Positions 17,433 to 26,352 are shown, counted from the stretch's first letter. The stretch: 64,000 nucleotides of DNA from Salinibacter altiplanensis (GCF_002894645.1 NZ_NCQY01000023.1:142789-206788); one strand, 5' to 3'. Made by a program: numbers and translations. Notes: generated by a model not told the origin, from the sequence alone.

Positions 17433-18416
17433 ATGCCGACCGACGCGACCCTTCGTTCCGCACAGCCCGACACCCTCCCCTCCTCCCCGTTTCCCACCGA
17501 CGATCCCGTTCTAGACCGGATCGGGGGCACTCCCATGCTCCCGTATCCCGGAGCGGAGGACGGGCGATTGCTCTGTAAGATGGAGTCGGCGAACCCCACG
17601 CGCTCGATGAAAGATCGGATCGCCATGGGCATCCTCACGGAGGCCCTTCAGGAGGGCGACTTCGACCGGGTTGTGGAGGCCAGTTCCGGCAACACAGCGG
17701 GCGCCGTGGCCCTCGTCACCAACCGATTGGGGGTCCCGTGCACACTGACGTGTCCGGAGGGGACGAGCCCCTACAAGATCGGCTACATGAAGGCGTTTGG
17801 GGCAGAGGTGCGAACGTGCCCCGACGTGGACTCGGACCACCCCGACCACTACCGGGCAGTGGCTCAGCGCATCGCCGAGGACACGGGCGCATTTCTGGTC
17901 GACCAGTATCACAACCAGTCCAATCCGGGCGTTCACTACCGGTGGACGGGGCCGGAGATTTGGGCGCAGGCCGGGGCGGACATCACCCATCTCGTTAGCG
18001 CAATGGGGACGGGGGGGCTCCTCAGCGGAAGTGCCCGGCACATCAAAGAGCAGGCCGAGGAGGCGGGGCGGGACGTGACCGTCGTGGGCGTGGACGCCGA
18101 GGACTCCAACATCTCCACCTCGTTCTACGGCGCGGACCCGGTTCCCTATAACACCTGCGTAGAGGGGCTGGGCAAGGGCGGCGAACTTCCCACCATGTGG
18201 TTCGACCACGTTGACGAGATGCGCGATGTGGCCGACGAAGAAGCCTTCCGACAGGCCCGTGAGGCCGCACAGACCCACGGCCTCCCCGTCGGGCCGAGCG
18301 CCGGGGCCGCCCTCTCCGTCGCCCGCGACATTCACGCGGAGCAGCCGGATGCGACGGTCGTGATGATCGTCTGCGACGGCGGCGAGCAGTACTTTGACAC
18401 ACTGTTCGATGTGTAA
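17433..18416 (+). CDS. PLP-dependent cysteine synthase family protein
   Basis: The 327-residue fold-type II PLP enzyme has the lysine that binds pyridoxal phosphate in TRSMKDR (K60), the substrate-binding loop ASSGNTAG (83-90) and the phosphate-binding GTGGLLSG glycine loop. CDGGEQYF near the C-terminus supplies the usual pyridine-nitrogen contact region. The organisation matches O-acetylserine sulfhydrylase (CysK/CysM) and cystathionine beta-synthase-like enzymes. These make cysteine from O-acetylserine or O-phosphoserine and sulfide; the exact donor cannot be decided here. The ATG at 17433 was chosen because the 98 upstream codons of the same frame have shadow-like composition. The gene is monocistronic, with a terminator downstream. 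Confidence 0.85.
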   Translation: MPTDATLRSAQPDTLPSSPFPTDDPVLDRIGGTPMLPYPGAEDGRLLCKMESANPTRSMKDRIAMGILTEALQEGDFDRVVEASSGNTAGAVALVTNRLGVPCTLTCPEGTSPYKIGYMKAFGAEVRTCPDVDSDHPDHYRAVAQRIAEDTGAFLVDQYHNQSNPGVHYRWTGPEIWAQAGADITHLVSAMGTGGLLSGSARHIKEQAEEAGRDVTVVGVDAEDSNISTSFYGADPVPYNTCVEGLGKGGELPTMWFDHVDEMRDVADEEAFRQAREAAQTHGLPVGPSAGAALSVARDIHAEQPDATVVMIVCDGGEQYFDTLFDV

Positions 18417-18491
18417 CGCCCTACTCGGGCCGCATCATCAACACGGCGGGGACCTCATCTTGGCACCGGGTCTTCTGGACTTCAGAGAGTC

Positions 18492-18520
18492 GGGGCTGTT
18501 GAGGGCCCCCTTCTTTGTTT
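18492..18520 (+). terminator. Probable terminator after the cysteine synthase-like gene
   Basis: GGGGC and GCCCC arms around a short loop are followed by TTCTTTGTTT. It lies 75 bp after the stop codon. Confidence 0.5.
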
Positions 18521-18625
18521 CTCGATCACCGTAGGGGGTTCGTGGACGAGGGACCCGCCGAGGAGGGCTGTAGCCCCTGTCCCCGCCTGTCCCCGAAAGC
18601 AAATGGGCAGGGGAGGCCCCGGAGG

Positions 18626-19315
18626 CTATTCCGAGCCCGTCTGCTCGCGCGTTCCCCGCTCGGCCCATTGCACAGCGTGCCGCAGCAAGTCCTCCACGGT
18701 CTCGTGACCAAGCTTCTCCTTCGCGCGCCGCCGGTACGTTTCGATCGTCTTCCGGTTTAGGTCGAGCTGATCAGCAATCTGGCGTACGCTGTGCCCCTCC
18801 CCTATTTTTCGGAAGACGGTGAGCTCACGGTCGGTGAGCTTTTCGAGGGGAGAGGTCTCCGCGTCCCCGCTGCCGCGGACCAGCCGACTCAGAATGCGGG
18901 ACGAGACGTGTCGACTCAGAAACACCTGCCCCTCGCTGACGAGCTCGATGGCCTGCATCACCTCTTCGGTCGGTTTCGTCTTCATGACGTACCCCGATGC
19001 CCCCGCCTCGATGGCCCGCTCCGCGTACAGATCTTCGTTGTACTTCGAGAAGACAAGGATCCGAACCTCCGGCATCTGGGAGCGGATCTCCTGGATGAGC
19101 GTCAGCCCATCGGCGTCCCCCAGCGAAATTTCTACCACCACCACGTCGGGGTCATGCCGCTCGGCGAGGGCAAGGGCCTCCTCCGAATTCGCAGACTCCG
19201 CCTCCAGCTGCATCTCCGGATGCTCCGCAATCCTGGACTGAAGGACCTCCCGGATGGCAGGGTGCTTGTCAACGACGATGATTTGGGTCTTTTCGCGAAC
19301 CGCTTCGGAAGTCAT
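18626..19315 (-). CDS. LuxR-type response regulator with degenerate receiver (no phospho-acceptor Asp)
   Basis: The 229-residue protein has an N-terminal receiver domain (about 10-128) and a C-terminal LuxR/GerE helix-turn-helix (LTDRELTVFRKIGEGHSVRQ, then QLDLNRKTIETYRRRAKEKL). The acidic pocket is altered: the usual DD pair is D16-K17 (VVDKHPAI) and the phosphorylated Asp is replaced by E62 (VVVVEISLGDADG). The switch Ser90 and Lys112 remain. Such a receiver cannot be phosphorylated normally, and Glu may mimic the phosphorylated state, so the protein may be constitutively active or use another signal. A canonical paralogue lies upstream (19952-20707). The ATG at 19315 was chosen; the longer frame to 19429 adds no domain. 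Confidence 0.85.
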   Translation of the reverse strand: MTSEAVREKTQIIVVDKHPAIREVLQSRIAEHPEMQLEAESANSEEALALAERHDPDVVVVEISLGDADGLTLIQEIRSQMPEVRILVFSKYNEDLYAERAIEAGASGYVMKTKPTEEVMQAIELVSEGQVFLSRHVSSRILSRLVRGSGDAETSPLEKLTDRELTVFRKIGEGHSVRQIADQLDLNRKTIETYRRRAKEKLGHETVEDLLRHAVQWAERGTREQTGSE

Positions 19316-19951
19316 CCGCCTAGAGTTGGGATGTCTGGTGGCACAACGATCGTAGGGGAGGCCGGATGCCCAGTGGTTTCTTTCTCCAGAACGCCGCCGA
19401 GAACGAGTAGAGCCGGGGCAGTTGCCCACAAAGCCCTCGTCTCCCAGCGTCCGTCCGAGTGGTGAGCACCTGCGTGCGTGCGGCGCATGTTCGTCGCATA
19501 GATTCTGTCCCTTTGCCCAAGCTGACCTGCATGAGCGTTGTGTAGAGGGACAATGAACCTCTGGTGGGATGCTTCGCAGATGCCCTGCTTAACATTTACA
19601 AAACACGGCGGTCCGTCTCGTGGGAACCACCCTGCATCCGATGGTACGGTCTCTCGACGAAACGTCGTACCAAGGCCTGCCTGCTCGGGACCCTCGCAAA
19701 GAGGTGAACCAAGTACATCTTTCAGTAAGAAGGACGCGAGCCCCAGTGACCTACCACATCAGCGCAGATTTATGTTGAGGAAACGGATTGTGTATTTGTA
19801 ATCTGACGGAGCATTTTACGCCAATAAATGGCTCCGATTACTTCGCCTCTTGGCGGGGTAGAGGGACCCAGAGGCGTGCCACGGAGAGCTGTGGTCCCGG
19901 CCGAAAATCGCGGGCGACTTCCCCTTTCTCGGCAGGAGCGGGGCCGCGTCC
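19316..19951. other. 636-bp spacer between the two response regulators
   Basis: No gene is evident. Around 19643-19671 GGTACG...TCGACGAAACGTCG...TACC forms a nested hairpin. The 120 bp nearest the upstream regulator's stop are AT-richer than average. The spacing suggests separate promoters for the two regulators. Confidence 0.45.
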
Positions 19952-20707
19952 CTACTCCTCACTTCCCTTGTCCTCACTTCCATCGGGGGCGTTTCCATCG
20001 GCGGACCCGTCTCCGTCGGGCATCCCCGATACCTTCTTCCCGGCCCCCGGGGCGGATGCCCACTGGACCGCGAACTGAAGCAGCTTCGACACGGAATCAA
20101 ACCCCAGCTTCTCTTTTGCCCGTCGCCGGTACGTCTCTACCGTCTTCCGCGCTAGGTTCAGCCGATCCTGAATCTCTTCAATGCTGCACCCCTCTCCGAG
20201 CATCTGAAAGACGGCCAGTTCACGGTCGGTAAACTCCTCGATCGGGAAGCTCGGCTCGGAGGACTCGCCCCGGGCGACCTTATTCAGAATCTGTGAGGCC
20301 ATCTTTCGGCTCAAAAACACCTCTCCCCCATTCACCACTCGGATCGCCTCGATGAGGTCCTCGGTGGGCTGGTCTTTCATCAGATAGCCGGAGGCCCCCG
20401 CCTGGACGGCCCGCTCCGCGTAGACCATCTCATCGTACATTGAGTACACGACGACCTGCACCTCTGGACATTGCGACTGAAGATTTTGGACGAGGTCCAG
20501 CCCATGGGCATCTTCCAGGGAGATGTCAACGACGGCCGTATCCGGCTCCATCTCCTCGATCTTTCGGAACGCCTCGTCCGAGGAGGTCGCCATTCCGCAG
20601 ACCTCCACGTCCAGGGTGTCGTCGATGCGATTGCGAATCGCCTCCAGAATCGCCGGATGGTCGTCGACGAGAAAGGTCCGAATGTGGTTTGTAGACTGAT
20701 CCGACAT
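19952..20707 (-). CDS. LuxR-type (NarL/FixJ) response regulator
   Basis: The 251-residue protein has a complete receiver domain with the acidic pair D15-D16 (FLVDDHPAI), phospho-acceptor D61 (AVVDISLEDAHG), a Ser in the switch position (VVVYSMYDE) and the conserved Lys in GYLMKDQPTE. A LuxR HTH follows (FTDRELAVFQMLGEGCSIEE, LNLARKTVETYRRRAKEKLG). A low-complexity acidic tail, GMPDGDGSADGNAPDGSEDK, ends the protein. It is a DNA-binding response regulator probably phosphorylated by a partner kinase; the obvious candidate immediately upstream (20880-21581) has a nonsense codon. It is a close paralogue of the degenerate regulator at 18626. Confidence 0.9.
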   Translation of the reverse strand: MSDQSTNHIRTFLVDDHPAILEAIRNRIDDTLDVEVCGMATSSDEAFRKIEEMEPDTAVVDISLEDAHGLDLVQNLQSQCPEVQVVVYSMYDEMVYAERAVQAGASGYLMKDQPTEDLIEAIRVVNGGEVFLSRKMASQILNKVARGESSEPSFPIEEFTDRELAVFQMLGEGCSIEEIQDRLNLARKTVETYRRRAKEKLGFDSVSKLLQFAVQWASAPGAGKKVSGMPDGDGSADGNAPDGSEDKGSEE

Positions 20708-20879
20708 GGAGATCGGGACAACAATGAGAAAGAGGACACGGACAAAATGCGAACGCCCCGCTGTCGAGACAGGGGCCGAGAAGTGTGGAGAATCTTGATT
20801 GGAGTGCAGGTGCGAACGTGCATGGGCATGCCTGCACTCCGACGTCGACGGTCGGGCCGTGTGCCAGACCGGGCAATTC

Positions 20880-21581
20880 CTACGGGTGCTTCGCGGACAC
20901 AGAGGCCGTCGGAAGAACGAGCGTGAAGGTGCTTCCCTCCCCCTTCGTCGTTTCGACGTCCACCTCGCCGTCGTGGCGACTGATGATTTCGTTCACGAGG
21001 TAGAGCCCCAGCCCCAGCGATACCTCTCCGTCTGTGGGCTGCTGGGCGAGACGCTGAAACGGCTTAAACAGGCGGTCGAGGTCGTCCTCGTTGAGTCCCG
21101 GCCCGCTGTCGGAGACGGAAAATCGAACCTCCGCCTCGGCCTTCTGCACTCGCACGTCCACCGTTTCGCCACGGGGCGAGTACTTCAGGGCATTGTTTAC
21201 AATGTTCTTCATTGCCTCCAGGAGCCGCACCTCGTCTCCAATTACCACGGCCTCTTCGGCAAATTCGGCCCGTCGCAGCGCCTGGTCCTTGTACTCGGCA
21301 TGTGGCTGGAAGCTTTCGACCACCTGCTCGGCCAGGGCCGAAACGTCAACCGGCGCGAAAGAAAAGTCGTCGGCAAGGACCGGCGGGGAGGAGAAGTTTA
21401 GGTCTTCAAGGTAACCGGAGGCCTCCTTGGCCGACGTGTAAATCAGCTCGATTTTGCGCTTGGTATCACTCGAAAACTGCTGGTCATTCTCAAGCAGAAT
21501 GTCAGACAGACGCTCGATGGCCAGAATGGGATTCTTCAGCTCGTGCAGTACGGCGGAGATCTATCTCGAATCGTTGCTCAT
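20880..21581 (-). pseudogene. Histidine kinase (HisKA-HATPase) interrupted by TAG at codon 7
   Basis: The frame read from ATG at 21581 is MSNDSR-stop-ISAVLHELKNPILAIERL and then continues open to 20880. HELKNP is the phospho-acceptor H-box. N-box (NNALKYSP), G1 (DSGPGL) and G2 (LGLGLYLVNEI) of the ATPase domain are intact. The only lesion seen is TAG at 21561-21563; a single C-to-T change from CAG would produce it. Without readthrough, the only common start codon downstream is a GTG at 21323, which would drop the H-box. The intact gene would be a soluble kinase of 233 codons with no sensor domain, upstream of the response regulators. A sequencing error should be excluded before calling it dead. 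Confidence 0.75.
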
Positions 21582-22076
21582 CGCACTCTTCAAGATTGAA
21601 AATCGCCAACGGCTACGGCCTGTGCGAGTCCATCGCTGCTCCCGGTGCCCTACGCCCTTCGGGAATCGGGAGACAGCACTGACCTTGCCTCGCACTCAGC
21701 GGAGGGTGCCTGCCCACAACGATGCCTGAAAACAACGTGCCACAGATGCGTGCACAGGCCGATGTGACGGGCGTCTGTGCGCTTCCGTCGAGTGAAGTCG
21801 CCTTCAGCCCCCCGCTCGACTCACAAACGCCAAGGAAGCGATGCGCACCGCCCCCTTGTTGGCACTCAGACGCTTTGGGACAAGAGATTGCACACGAACT
21901 CAGCGTAAAGTACCGTGTAAACTTTCCGATTTCAAGGTACAAGTTTTCGGATAACGACTCTTTAATCGACCCTAGACTAGAACTTGCCTCGCATGCGAGC
22001 GCCTTTTTGACGAGGCCGGACGGTCGCTGGGTGAAATCTTCTGTTTTTTCGGGACGAGGACGAAAATTGGAAACCC
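21582..22076. other. 495-bp intergenic region upstream of the kinase gene
   Basis: No gene is supported. An AT-rich stretch at about 21895-21965 contains a pair of similar elements on the minus strand (CGAAAACTTGTAC and CGGAAAGTTTACAC, about 21 bp apart). It could hold the kinase promoter. Confidence 0.4.
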
Positions 22077-22676
22077 CTACCGATCATCCACGACGGCCCA
22101 GTATAGCTTTGCGCTCTTTTGGCGCAGATCGTCGAGGCTTCCATCGTTCTCAATCACGTGGTCGGCCCGCCTGCGGAGCTCGCTCTGAGAGAGTTGGTGT
22201 TGCATGCGCGCCCGCACCTGCTCCGGGGACGCGTCGTCTCGGGCCGTCACCCACGCAACGCGGTCGGTCTCCGGGGCCACCGTGGCGGCGGTAACATCGA
22301 CATGCGCGTCGCCGCCCGCCTCAAAGAGAAGTGCGGCCTCGTGGACAAGCAGGGACACCTCCTCGTCCACCGCGCGCTCTTTCGCTTCTTCGAACGCCTC
22401 GAAGACATGTGGATGAACGATGGCGTTCAGACGCTTCACCCGCTCAGCGTCGCCAAAGACGCGCTCGGCGAGGTACTCCCGGTGCAGGGTGTCGTCTTCG
22501 TGGTAGGCCTCGGGGCCAAACTCGTCGACAATGGCAGCCCGCACCGCGGGGGCCTCCTGCATGAGCCGCTTCGCCTCAATGTCGGCGTAGAAGACCCGAG
22601 CTCCTTTTTCTTCGAGGAACCCGCAGACGGTTGTTTTTCCACTCCCAATGCCCCCTGTCACGCCCAATGTGATCAC
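22077..22676 (-). CDS. coaE: Dephospho-CoA kinase
   Basis: This 199-residue P-loop kinase catalyses the last step of coenzyme A synthesis, ATP-dependent 3'-phosphorylation of dephospho-CoA. The Walker A is GVTGGIGSGKTT right at the N-terminus. The DADxxAK-like element is YADIEAKRLM, followed by LNAIVHPHV (LxxIxHPxV family motif) and LLVHEAALLFEAG (the family's PLLFE region). The C-terminal SEQ/Q-x2-R region is QLSQSELRRRADHVIENDGS. Translation appears to start at GTG (22674-22676), giving MITLGVTGG; no ATG is available close to the P-loop. It lies about 100 bp downstream of the HIT gene on the same strand. Confidence 0.92.
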   Translation of the reverse strand: MITLGVTGGIGSGKTTVCGFLEEKGARVFYADIEAKRLMQEAPAVRAAIVDEFGPEAYHEDDTLHREYLAERVFGDAERVKRLNAIVHPHVFEAFEEAKERAVDEEVSLLVHEAALLFEAGGDAHVDVTAATVAPETDRVAWVTARDDASPEQVRARMQHQLSQSELRRRADHVIENDGSLDDLRQKSAKLYWAVVDDR

Positions 22677-22776
22677 GGTGGCGCAGTGCAAATGTGAAGT
22701 ACAAACGTCAAACTCGAAGGGACAGGCCGCGAGTGCTCTGCGCACAGCGCGGCACTCGCGACGTGCCGGGGCCCGA

Positions 22777-23121
22777 TCATCCTGGAGGCCAGCTCATGCG
22801 ACGCCCTCCAAGGAGATGCAGATGAAGGTGCCACACCGACTGCCCGCCGTCGTCTCCACAGTTGATGACGGTGCGGTAGCCGTCGCGCAGCCCTTCTTCC
22901 TGGGCCAGTTCGCGGGCCACCACAAACAGGTGCCCAATCAGGTCCCCGTCTTCCGCGTCCAGGTCATCGAGCGACGGGATGGGCTTGCGGGGAACGACGA
23001 GGAGGTGTGTGGGGGCCTCCGGATTGATGTCCCGGAAGGCCACGCATCGGTCGTCCTCGTGGACGATATCGGCGTCCTCCTCCCCGTCGATGATGCGTTG
23101 GAAGATGGTTTTCTCGGACAT
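22777..23121 (-). CDS. Histidine triad (HIT) family protein
   Basis: The 114-residue protein shows the HIT fold in full: the N-terminal IFQRIIDGEEDADIVHEDD, DINPEAPTHLLVVPRKPIPS in the middle and the catalytic histidine triad in SVWHLHLHLLGG. It is of the HinT/PKCI type, which hydrolyses phosphoramidates of adenosine such as AMP-lysine. Its length is normal for the family. The ATG at 23121 gives the standard MSEKTIFQRI start. It is followed by coaE on the same strand. Confidence 0.92.
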   Translation of the reverse strand: MSEKTIFQRIIDGEEDADIVHEDDRCVAFRDINPEAPTHLLVVPRKPIPSLDDLDAEDGDLIGHLFVVARELAQEEGLRDGYRTVINCGDDGGQSVWHLHLHLLGGRRMSWPPG

Positions 23122-23563
23122 GGATCGATCCACGGTCCGTGAGCAAAATTGAGCGGGCCCTCCTTTGGGTGAGGGCTGTGTTTTCACAATCACAATATAC
23201 ATGCAGCGGACAAATCACAAGGACCCAGGCAATCGCATCTTAGCGACGGGAGCTGCTTGCACGGTCCGGGGGAGGCGGAAATTTGGTTCCCCCACGCTCC
23301 CCCCATTCTCCCCTGCATTCCTGGCTTCCCCTCTACGATCAGCGGCAGCGGAGTCTCCCTCACTCGACGAATCCTTCAACATGCAATTGTCCTGTCATAG
23401 GGACCGATTTGTCTCGGAGGGCCCCTTCCACGACGCCCCCGACACATATGCGAACAGAGTGACAACTATGTGCCCGTTTGCCCCCAGGAAACAACACCAC
23501 TTCCAGTGGTCAGTACCGTTCGGTGTCTCGATTCCCTTTCGTTCCTTCATCCGTTGTTCTGCC
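23122..23563. other. Intergenic region with a dispersed repeat element
   Basis: This divergent region between the HIT and QueD-like genes contains the repeat copy at 23226-23394 and otherwise no gene. Confidence 0.5.
23226..23394. repeat. Dispersed MITE-like repeat, copy A
   Basis: The left part (CAGGCAATCGCATC onward to 23286) and right part (TCACTCGACGAATCCTTCAA to CAATTGTCCTG) match the contiguous element at 46822-46922 closely, with about 70 bp of unrelated sequence inserted between them. The ends are inverted repeats of one another (CAGGCAATCGCAT and, from the other strand, CAGGACAATTGCAT). Confidence 0.6.
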
Positions 23564-23977
23564 ATGTCCACCGTCTACATCACCCGCAAGGTTCACTTCA
23601 ACGCAGCGCACCGGCTTCACAACCCTGAGAAGTCGGACGCGTGGAACGAGGACACCTACGGGAAGGACAACAACCCGAAGTGGCACGGCCACAACTACGA
23701 GTTGGAGGTGACGGTGGCCGGCGTCCCCGACCCCGAGACCGGATACGTGGTCGACCTGGGCATCTTGAAGGACATTCTCCACGACCGGGTGCTCGACAAG
23801 GTGGACCACAAGAACCTGAACCTGGAGGTCGATTTCATGGACGGGGTGATCCCGTCGAGCGAGAACTTTGCGATTGCCATCTGGAACGAGATTGACGACG
23901 CACTTCCCACCGGGGAGCTCCACTGCGTACGGCTGTACGAAACCCCTCGCAACTTCGTGGAGTACCGGGGCGAGTAG
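23564..23977 (+). CDS. 6-pyruvoyl-tetrahydropterin synthase / QueD family protein
   Basis: The 137-residue protein has the zinc site of the PTPS/QueD family: His in FNAAHRL and the HGH pair in WHGHNYELEV. It also has the catalytic VDLGILKDIL region, VDHKNLN and the substrate-binding glutamate in RLYETPRNFVEY. The reaction starts from dihydroneopterin triphosphate and gives either 6-pyruvoyl-tetrahydropterin (biopterin route) or 6-carboxy-tetrahydropterin (queuosine route). The catalytic Cys common in both families is not evident where expected between the His motifs. Its neighbours are folE, 51 bp downstream, and then a sepiapterin reductase-like SDR, which favours the tetrahydrobiopterin route. 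The ATG at 23564 was chosen to give the standard MSTVYITRKVHF start. Confidence 0.88.
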   Translation: MSTVYITRKVHFNAAHRLHNPEKSDAWNEDTYGKDNNPKWHGHNYELEVTVAGVPDPETGYVVDLGILKDILHDRVLDKVDHKNLNLEVDFMDGVIPSSENFAIAIWNEIDDALPTGELHCVRLYETPRNFVEYRGE

Positions 23978-24028
23978 CCGTCCCGGTGGCCCCTCCGCAC
24001 GTTTTCTCACCGCCCCCACTTTTCCACA

Positions 24029-24688
24029 ATGGCTGAGAAAAAGATTCAATCAAGCGGGCTGCGCACCAACGGCTCCGCCGACGGCATGCCGCCGAAGCTC
24101 TACGAGCGGCGCGACATCTACGACGAGGAGACCACCGAGGCCCTCAGCGAGCACATCGAGGGCATCCTCGACATCCTGGGCGAGGACACCGGCCGGGAGG
24201 GCCTCGCCGACACGCCCGAACGGGTCGCCCGGGCCTACCAGTTTCTGATGCACGGGTATGCCCTCAACCCGAAAGACATCCTTCGCCAGGCCCTCTTCGA
24301 GGAGGCCTACGACGAGATGATCCTCGTCAAAGACATTGAGGTGTACTCGATGTGCGAGCATCACATGCTGCCGTTCTACGGCAAGGCGCACGTGGCCTAC
24401 ATCCCAGACGGCAACATCGTGGGGCTCAGCAAGATCCCGCGAACGGTCGAGGTCTTTGCCCGGCGCCTCCAGGTACAGGAGCGGCTGACCCTTCAGATCC
24501 GAAATGCCATCGACGAGGTGGTCGATCCGCTGGGCACGGCCGTCGTCATCGAGGCAAAGCACCTCTGCATGATGATGCGTGGGGCCGAGAAGCAAAACTC
24601 GGCGACCACCACCAGCTCGGTCAGTGGCGAGTTTGACAACCACGCCACCCGCGCCGAGTTCATGCGCCTCATCGGCGCTACCGACTAG
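24029..24688 (+). CDS. folE: GTP cyclohydrolase I
   Basis: This 219-residue enzyme converts GTP to 7,8-dihydroneopterin triphosphate, the precursor of folate and of biopterin. It carries the conserved [20 protein letters not shown] segment (zinc ligands Cys and His), [28 protein letters not shown] and the second zinc Cys in [10 protein letters not shown]. The N-terminus holds a short variable extension before the [20 protein letters not shown] helix. Length and motifs are canonical for type I. Its position between the PTPS-like and SDR genes suggests the three form one pathway operon. Confidence 0.95.
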   Translation: MAEKKIQSSGLRTNGSADGMPPKLYERRDIYDEETTEALSEHIEGILDILGEDTGREGLADTPERVARAYQFLMHGYALNPKDILRQALFEEAYDEMILVKDIEVYSMCEHHMLPFYGKAHVAYIPDGNIVGLSKIPRTVEVFARRLQVQERLTLQIRNAIDEVVDPLGTAVVIEAKHLCMMMRGAEKQNSATTTSSVSGEFDNHATRAEFMRLIGATD

Positions 24689-24791
24689 TCCTGCGGGAGC
24701 GAGCGGGGGCCGCTGGGGGAGACGACGCGTCCCACGCCCGAAATGAGCACTCCTGTTGATGCAACCATCACACATCGACTCTCCAAACAAG

Positions 24792-25490
24792 ATGATCGCT
24801 GTCGTTACGGGCGCAAGTCAGGGCATCGGGCAGGCCATCGCGGAGGCTGTCGCCGAACGCGACGGTGCACGGGTGGCCCTGGTGGCGCGAACGCGGGCAA
24901 AACTGGAGCAAACCGCCGATGCCTGTCGGGCACGAGGGGGCACCCCACTGGTGCTTCCCACCGACGTGACCGACGACGCGGCGGTGTCCGAGATGGCGGC
25001 GGCGGTGCACGACGAGTGGGGCCCCCCGGACGTACTCGTGAACAATGCCGGGGCGTTCACCTATGCGCCCCTCGACGCACTGACCCTGGAGGGCTTCCGC
25101 GACCAGATCGACGTTAACCTCACGAGCGCCTTCGCCGTCACAAAGGCGTTTCTGCCCGCACTGCGTGAACGGGGCGAGGGCCACCTCTTCTTCATGGGCT
25201 CGGTGGCGTCCGTGATGGCCTACCCAGGCAACGCCGGCTACTGCGCCGCCAAGCACGGCCTCCGCGGGCTCGCCCGCACTGTGCGCCAGGAGACGAAGGC
25301 CGAGGGGCTCCGCGTAACGACGGTGCTGCCCGGCGCTACCGATACGCCCACCTGGGAGGGGACTGACGTTCCGAAGGATCGGCTCATGGCGCCCGAGGAC
25401 ATCGCCCAGTCCGTGGTGGATGCCTACCACCTCTCCGACCGCACGGTGCTCGAGGAGTTGCTCCTCCGCCCACAGGCGGGAGACGTATGA
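24792..25490 (+). CDS. SDR family oxidoreductase, probable sepiapterin reductase
   Basis: The 232-residue SDR has TGASQGIG, ALVARTRAKL after beta-2 (NADPH type), NNAGAF, a Ser in FFMGSVASV and YCAAKHGLRG as the YxxxK site. The C-terminal part, PGATDTPTWEG...LMAPEDIAQSVVDAY...RTVLEELLLRPQAGD, resembles what I remember of the Chlorobium-type sepiapterin reductases, which complete tetrahydrobiopterin synthesis by reducing 6-pyruvoyl-tetrahydropterin. Its place directly after a PTPS-like gene and folE supports that role. The alternative is 3-ketoacyl-ACP-type or another carbonyl reduction. The start at 24792 gives the usual MIAVVTGAS N-terminus. Confidence 0.75.
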   Translation: MIAVVTGASQGIGQAIAEAVAERDGARVALVARTRAKLEQTADACRARGGTPLVLPTDVTDDAAVSEMAAAVHDEWGPPDVLVNNAGAFTYAPLDALTLEGFRDQIDVNLTSAFAVTKAFLPALRERGEGHLFFMGSVASVMAYPGNAGYCAAKHGLRGLARTVRQETKAEGLRVTTVLPGATDTPTWEGTDVPKDRLMAPEDIAQSVVDAYHLSDRTVLEELLLRPQAGDV

Positions 25491-25694
25491 TCCCTTGAGA
25501 AGCTGTTGGGCGAGACGTCTGCGCCCCTCCCAGCAAGTGCTCGGTCGGACTCTGGACGCATTCGGTCGCTCACCAGGGGCATGACTGCGCTCTTGCTCAA
25601 CCCCCGCTACAGAGACTCATCTGGGCATCCTGTTGCCGCTTCGCCCGCCGTGTCTCCGCTTCCCATCAACCCGCAAAACAGGGTCTGATTCCCA

Positions 25695-26210
25695 TCACTC
25701 CTTTTCTTCGTTCGCGAGCCGCTCCTCCGGCATCCACGCCCACGTCAGCGCACCGGTGACGAGCGTCGTGTCGTCGTTGGGGGCCGTGAGCGTCACGTCT
25801 ACGCTGATCTGCCCGACGGGGCGAGACCGGACCTGACTCGCCTCGTCGCCGGTGAGGGTGGCGTCCGCCTGCACGGCGTCCTGGGCGAAGGCCTCGAACG
25901 ACACATCCATCGTGCGCAGCAGGGGCGCGGAGCCGTCCGGCACGTTGAGGGCCACGACGAGCCCGGACGCAGTTTCGGCCAAGAGGGCCAGGGCCGCGGC
26001 GTGGAGTCCCCCGAGGTGATTCCGGAGGCGTGTCTCGTTGTCGAGGCGGACGGCAACGTGGCGCGAGGTGTAGGCCTCCACAAAGCACCCGGCGGTGCCC
26101 ACGAATGGGATCACGTCCCCCACGGCTCGTGTGACGAGGGGCGCTCGCAGGCGCGGCGGCACTCCGTCGTATTGATCGGCGATGCGGACGAAGGGGTTGC
26201 GGGAGGCCAT
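25695..26210 (-). CDS. DUF4442-like hotdog-fold thioesterase family protein
   Basis: The 171-residue protein resembles the DUF4442 branch of hotdog acyl-CoA thioesterases. It has an N-terminal helix (FVRIADQYDGVPPRLRAPLV), a strand with CFVEAYTSRHVAVRL, then RNHLGGLHAAALALLAETAS, which corresponds to the central hotdog helix with the N-H-x-G-x-x-H pattern. Strands follow to the C-terminus. The likely activity is hydrolysis of acyl-CoA; the substrate is unknown. It is divergently arranged, 265 bp from another hotdog protein gene at 26476, and the two may share the palindromic element between them. Confidence 0.7.
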   Translation of the reverse strand: MASRNPFVRIADQYDGVPPRLRAPLVTRAVGDVIPFVGTAGCFVEAYTSRHVAVRLDNETRLRNHLGGLHAAALALLAETASGLVVALNVPDGSAPLLRTMDVSFEAFAQDAVQADATLTGDEASQVRSRPVGQISVDVTLTAPNDDTTLVTGALTWAWMPEERLANEEKE

Positions 26211-26352
26211 CGGAAGAGACGGTGCGTGGGCAAATTGGTGGGGACTCCCTGCGGCGGAAAAGCCGTCGGGAGACGGGCGATTTGTGTGCAAAAGACGGAC
26301 GGGTCGTTTCTTGCTTTGGTAACGTATCGCCTCACCGTCCCTTCATCCGCCA

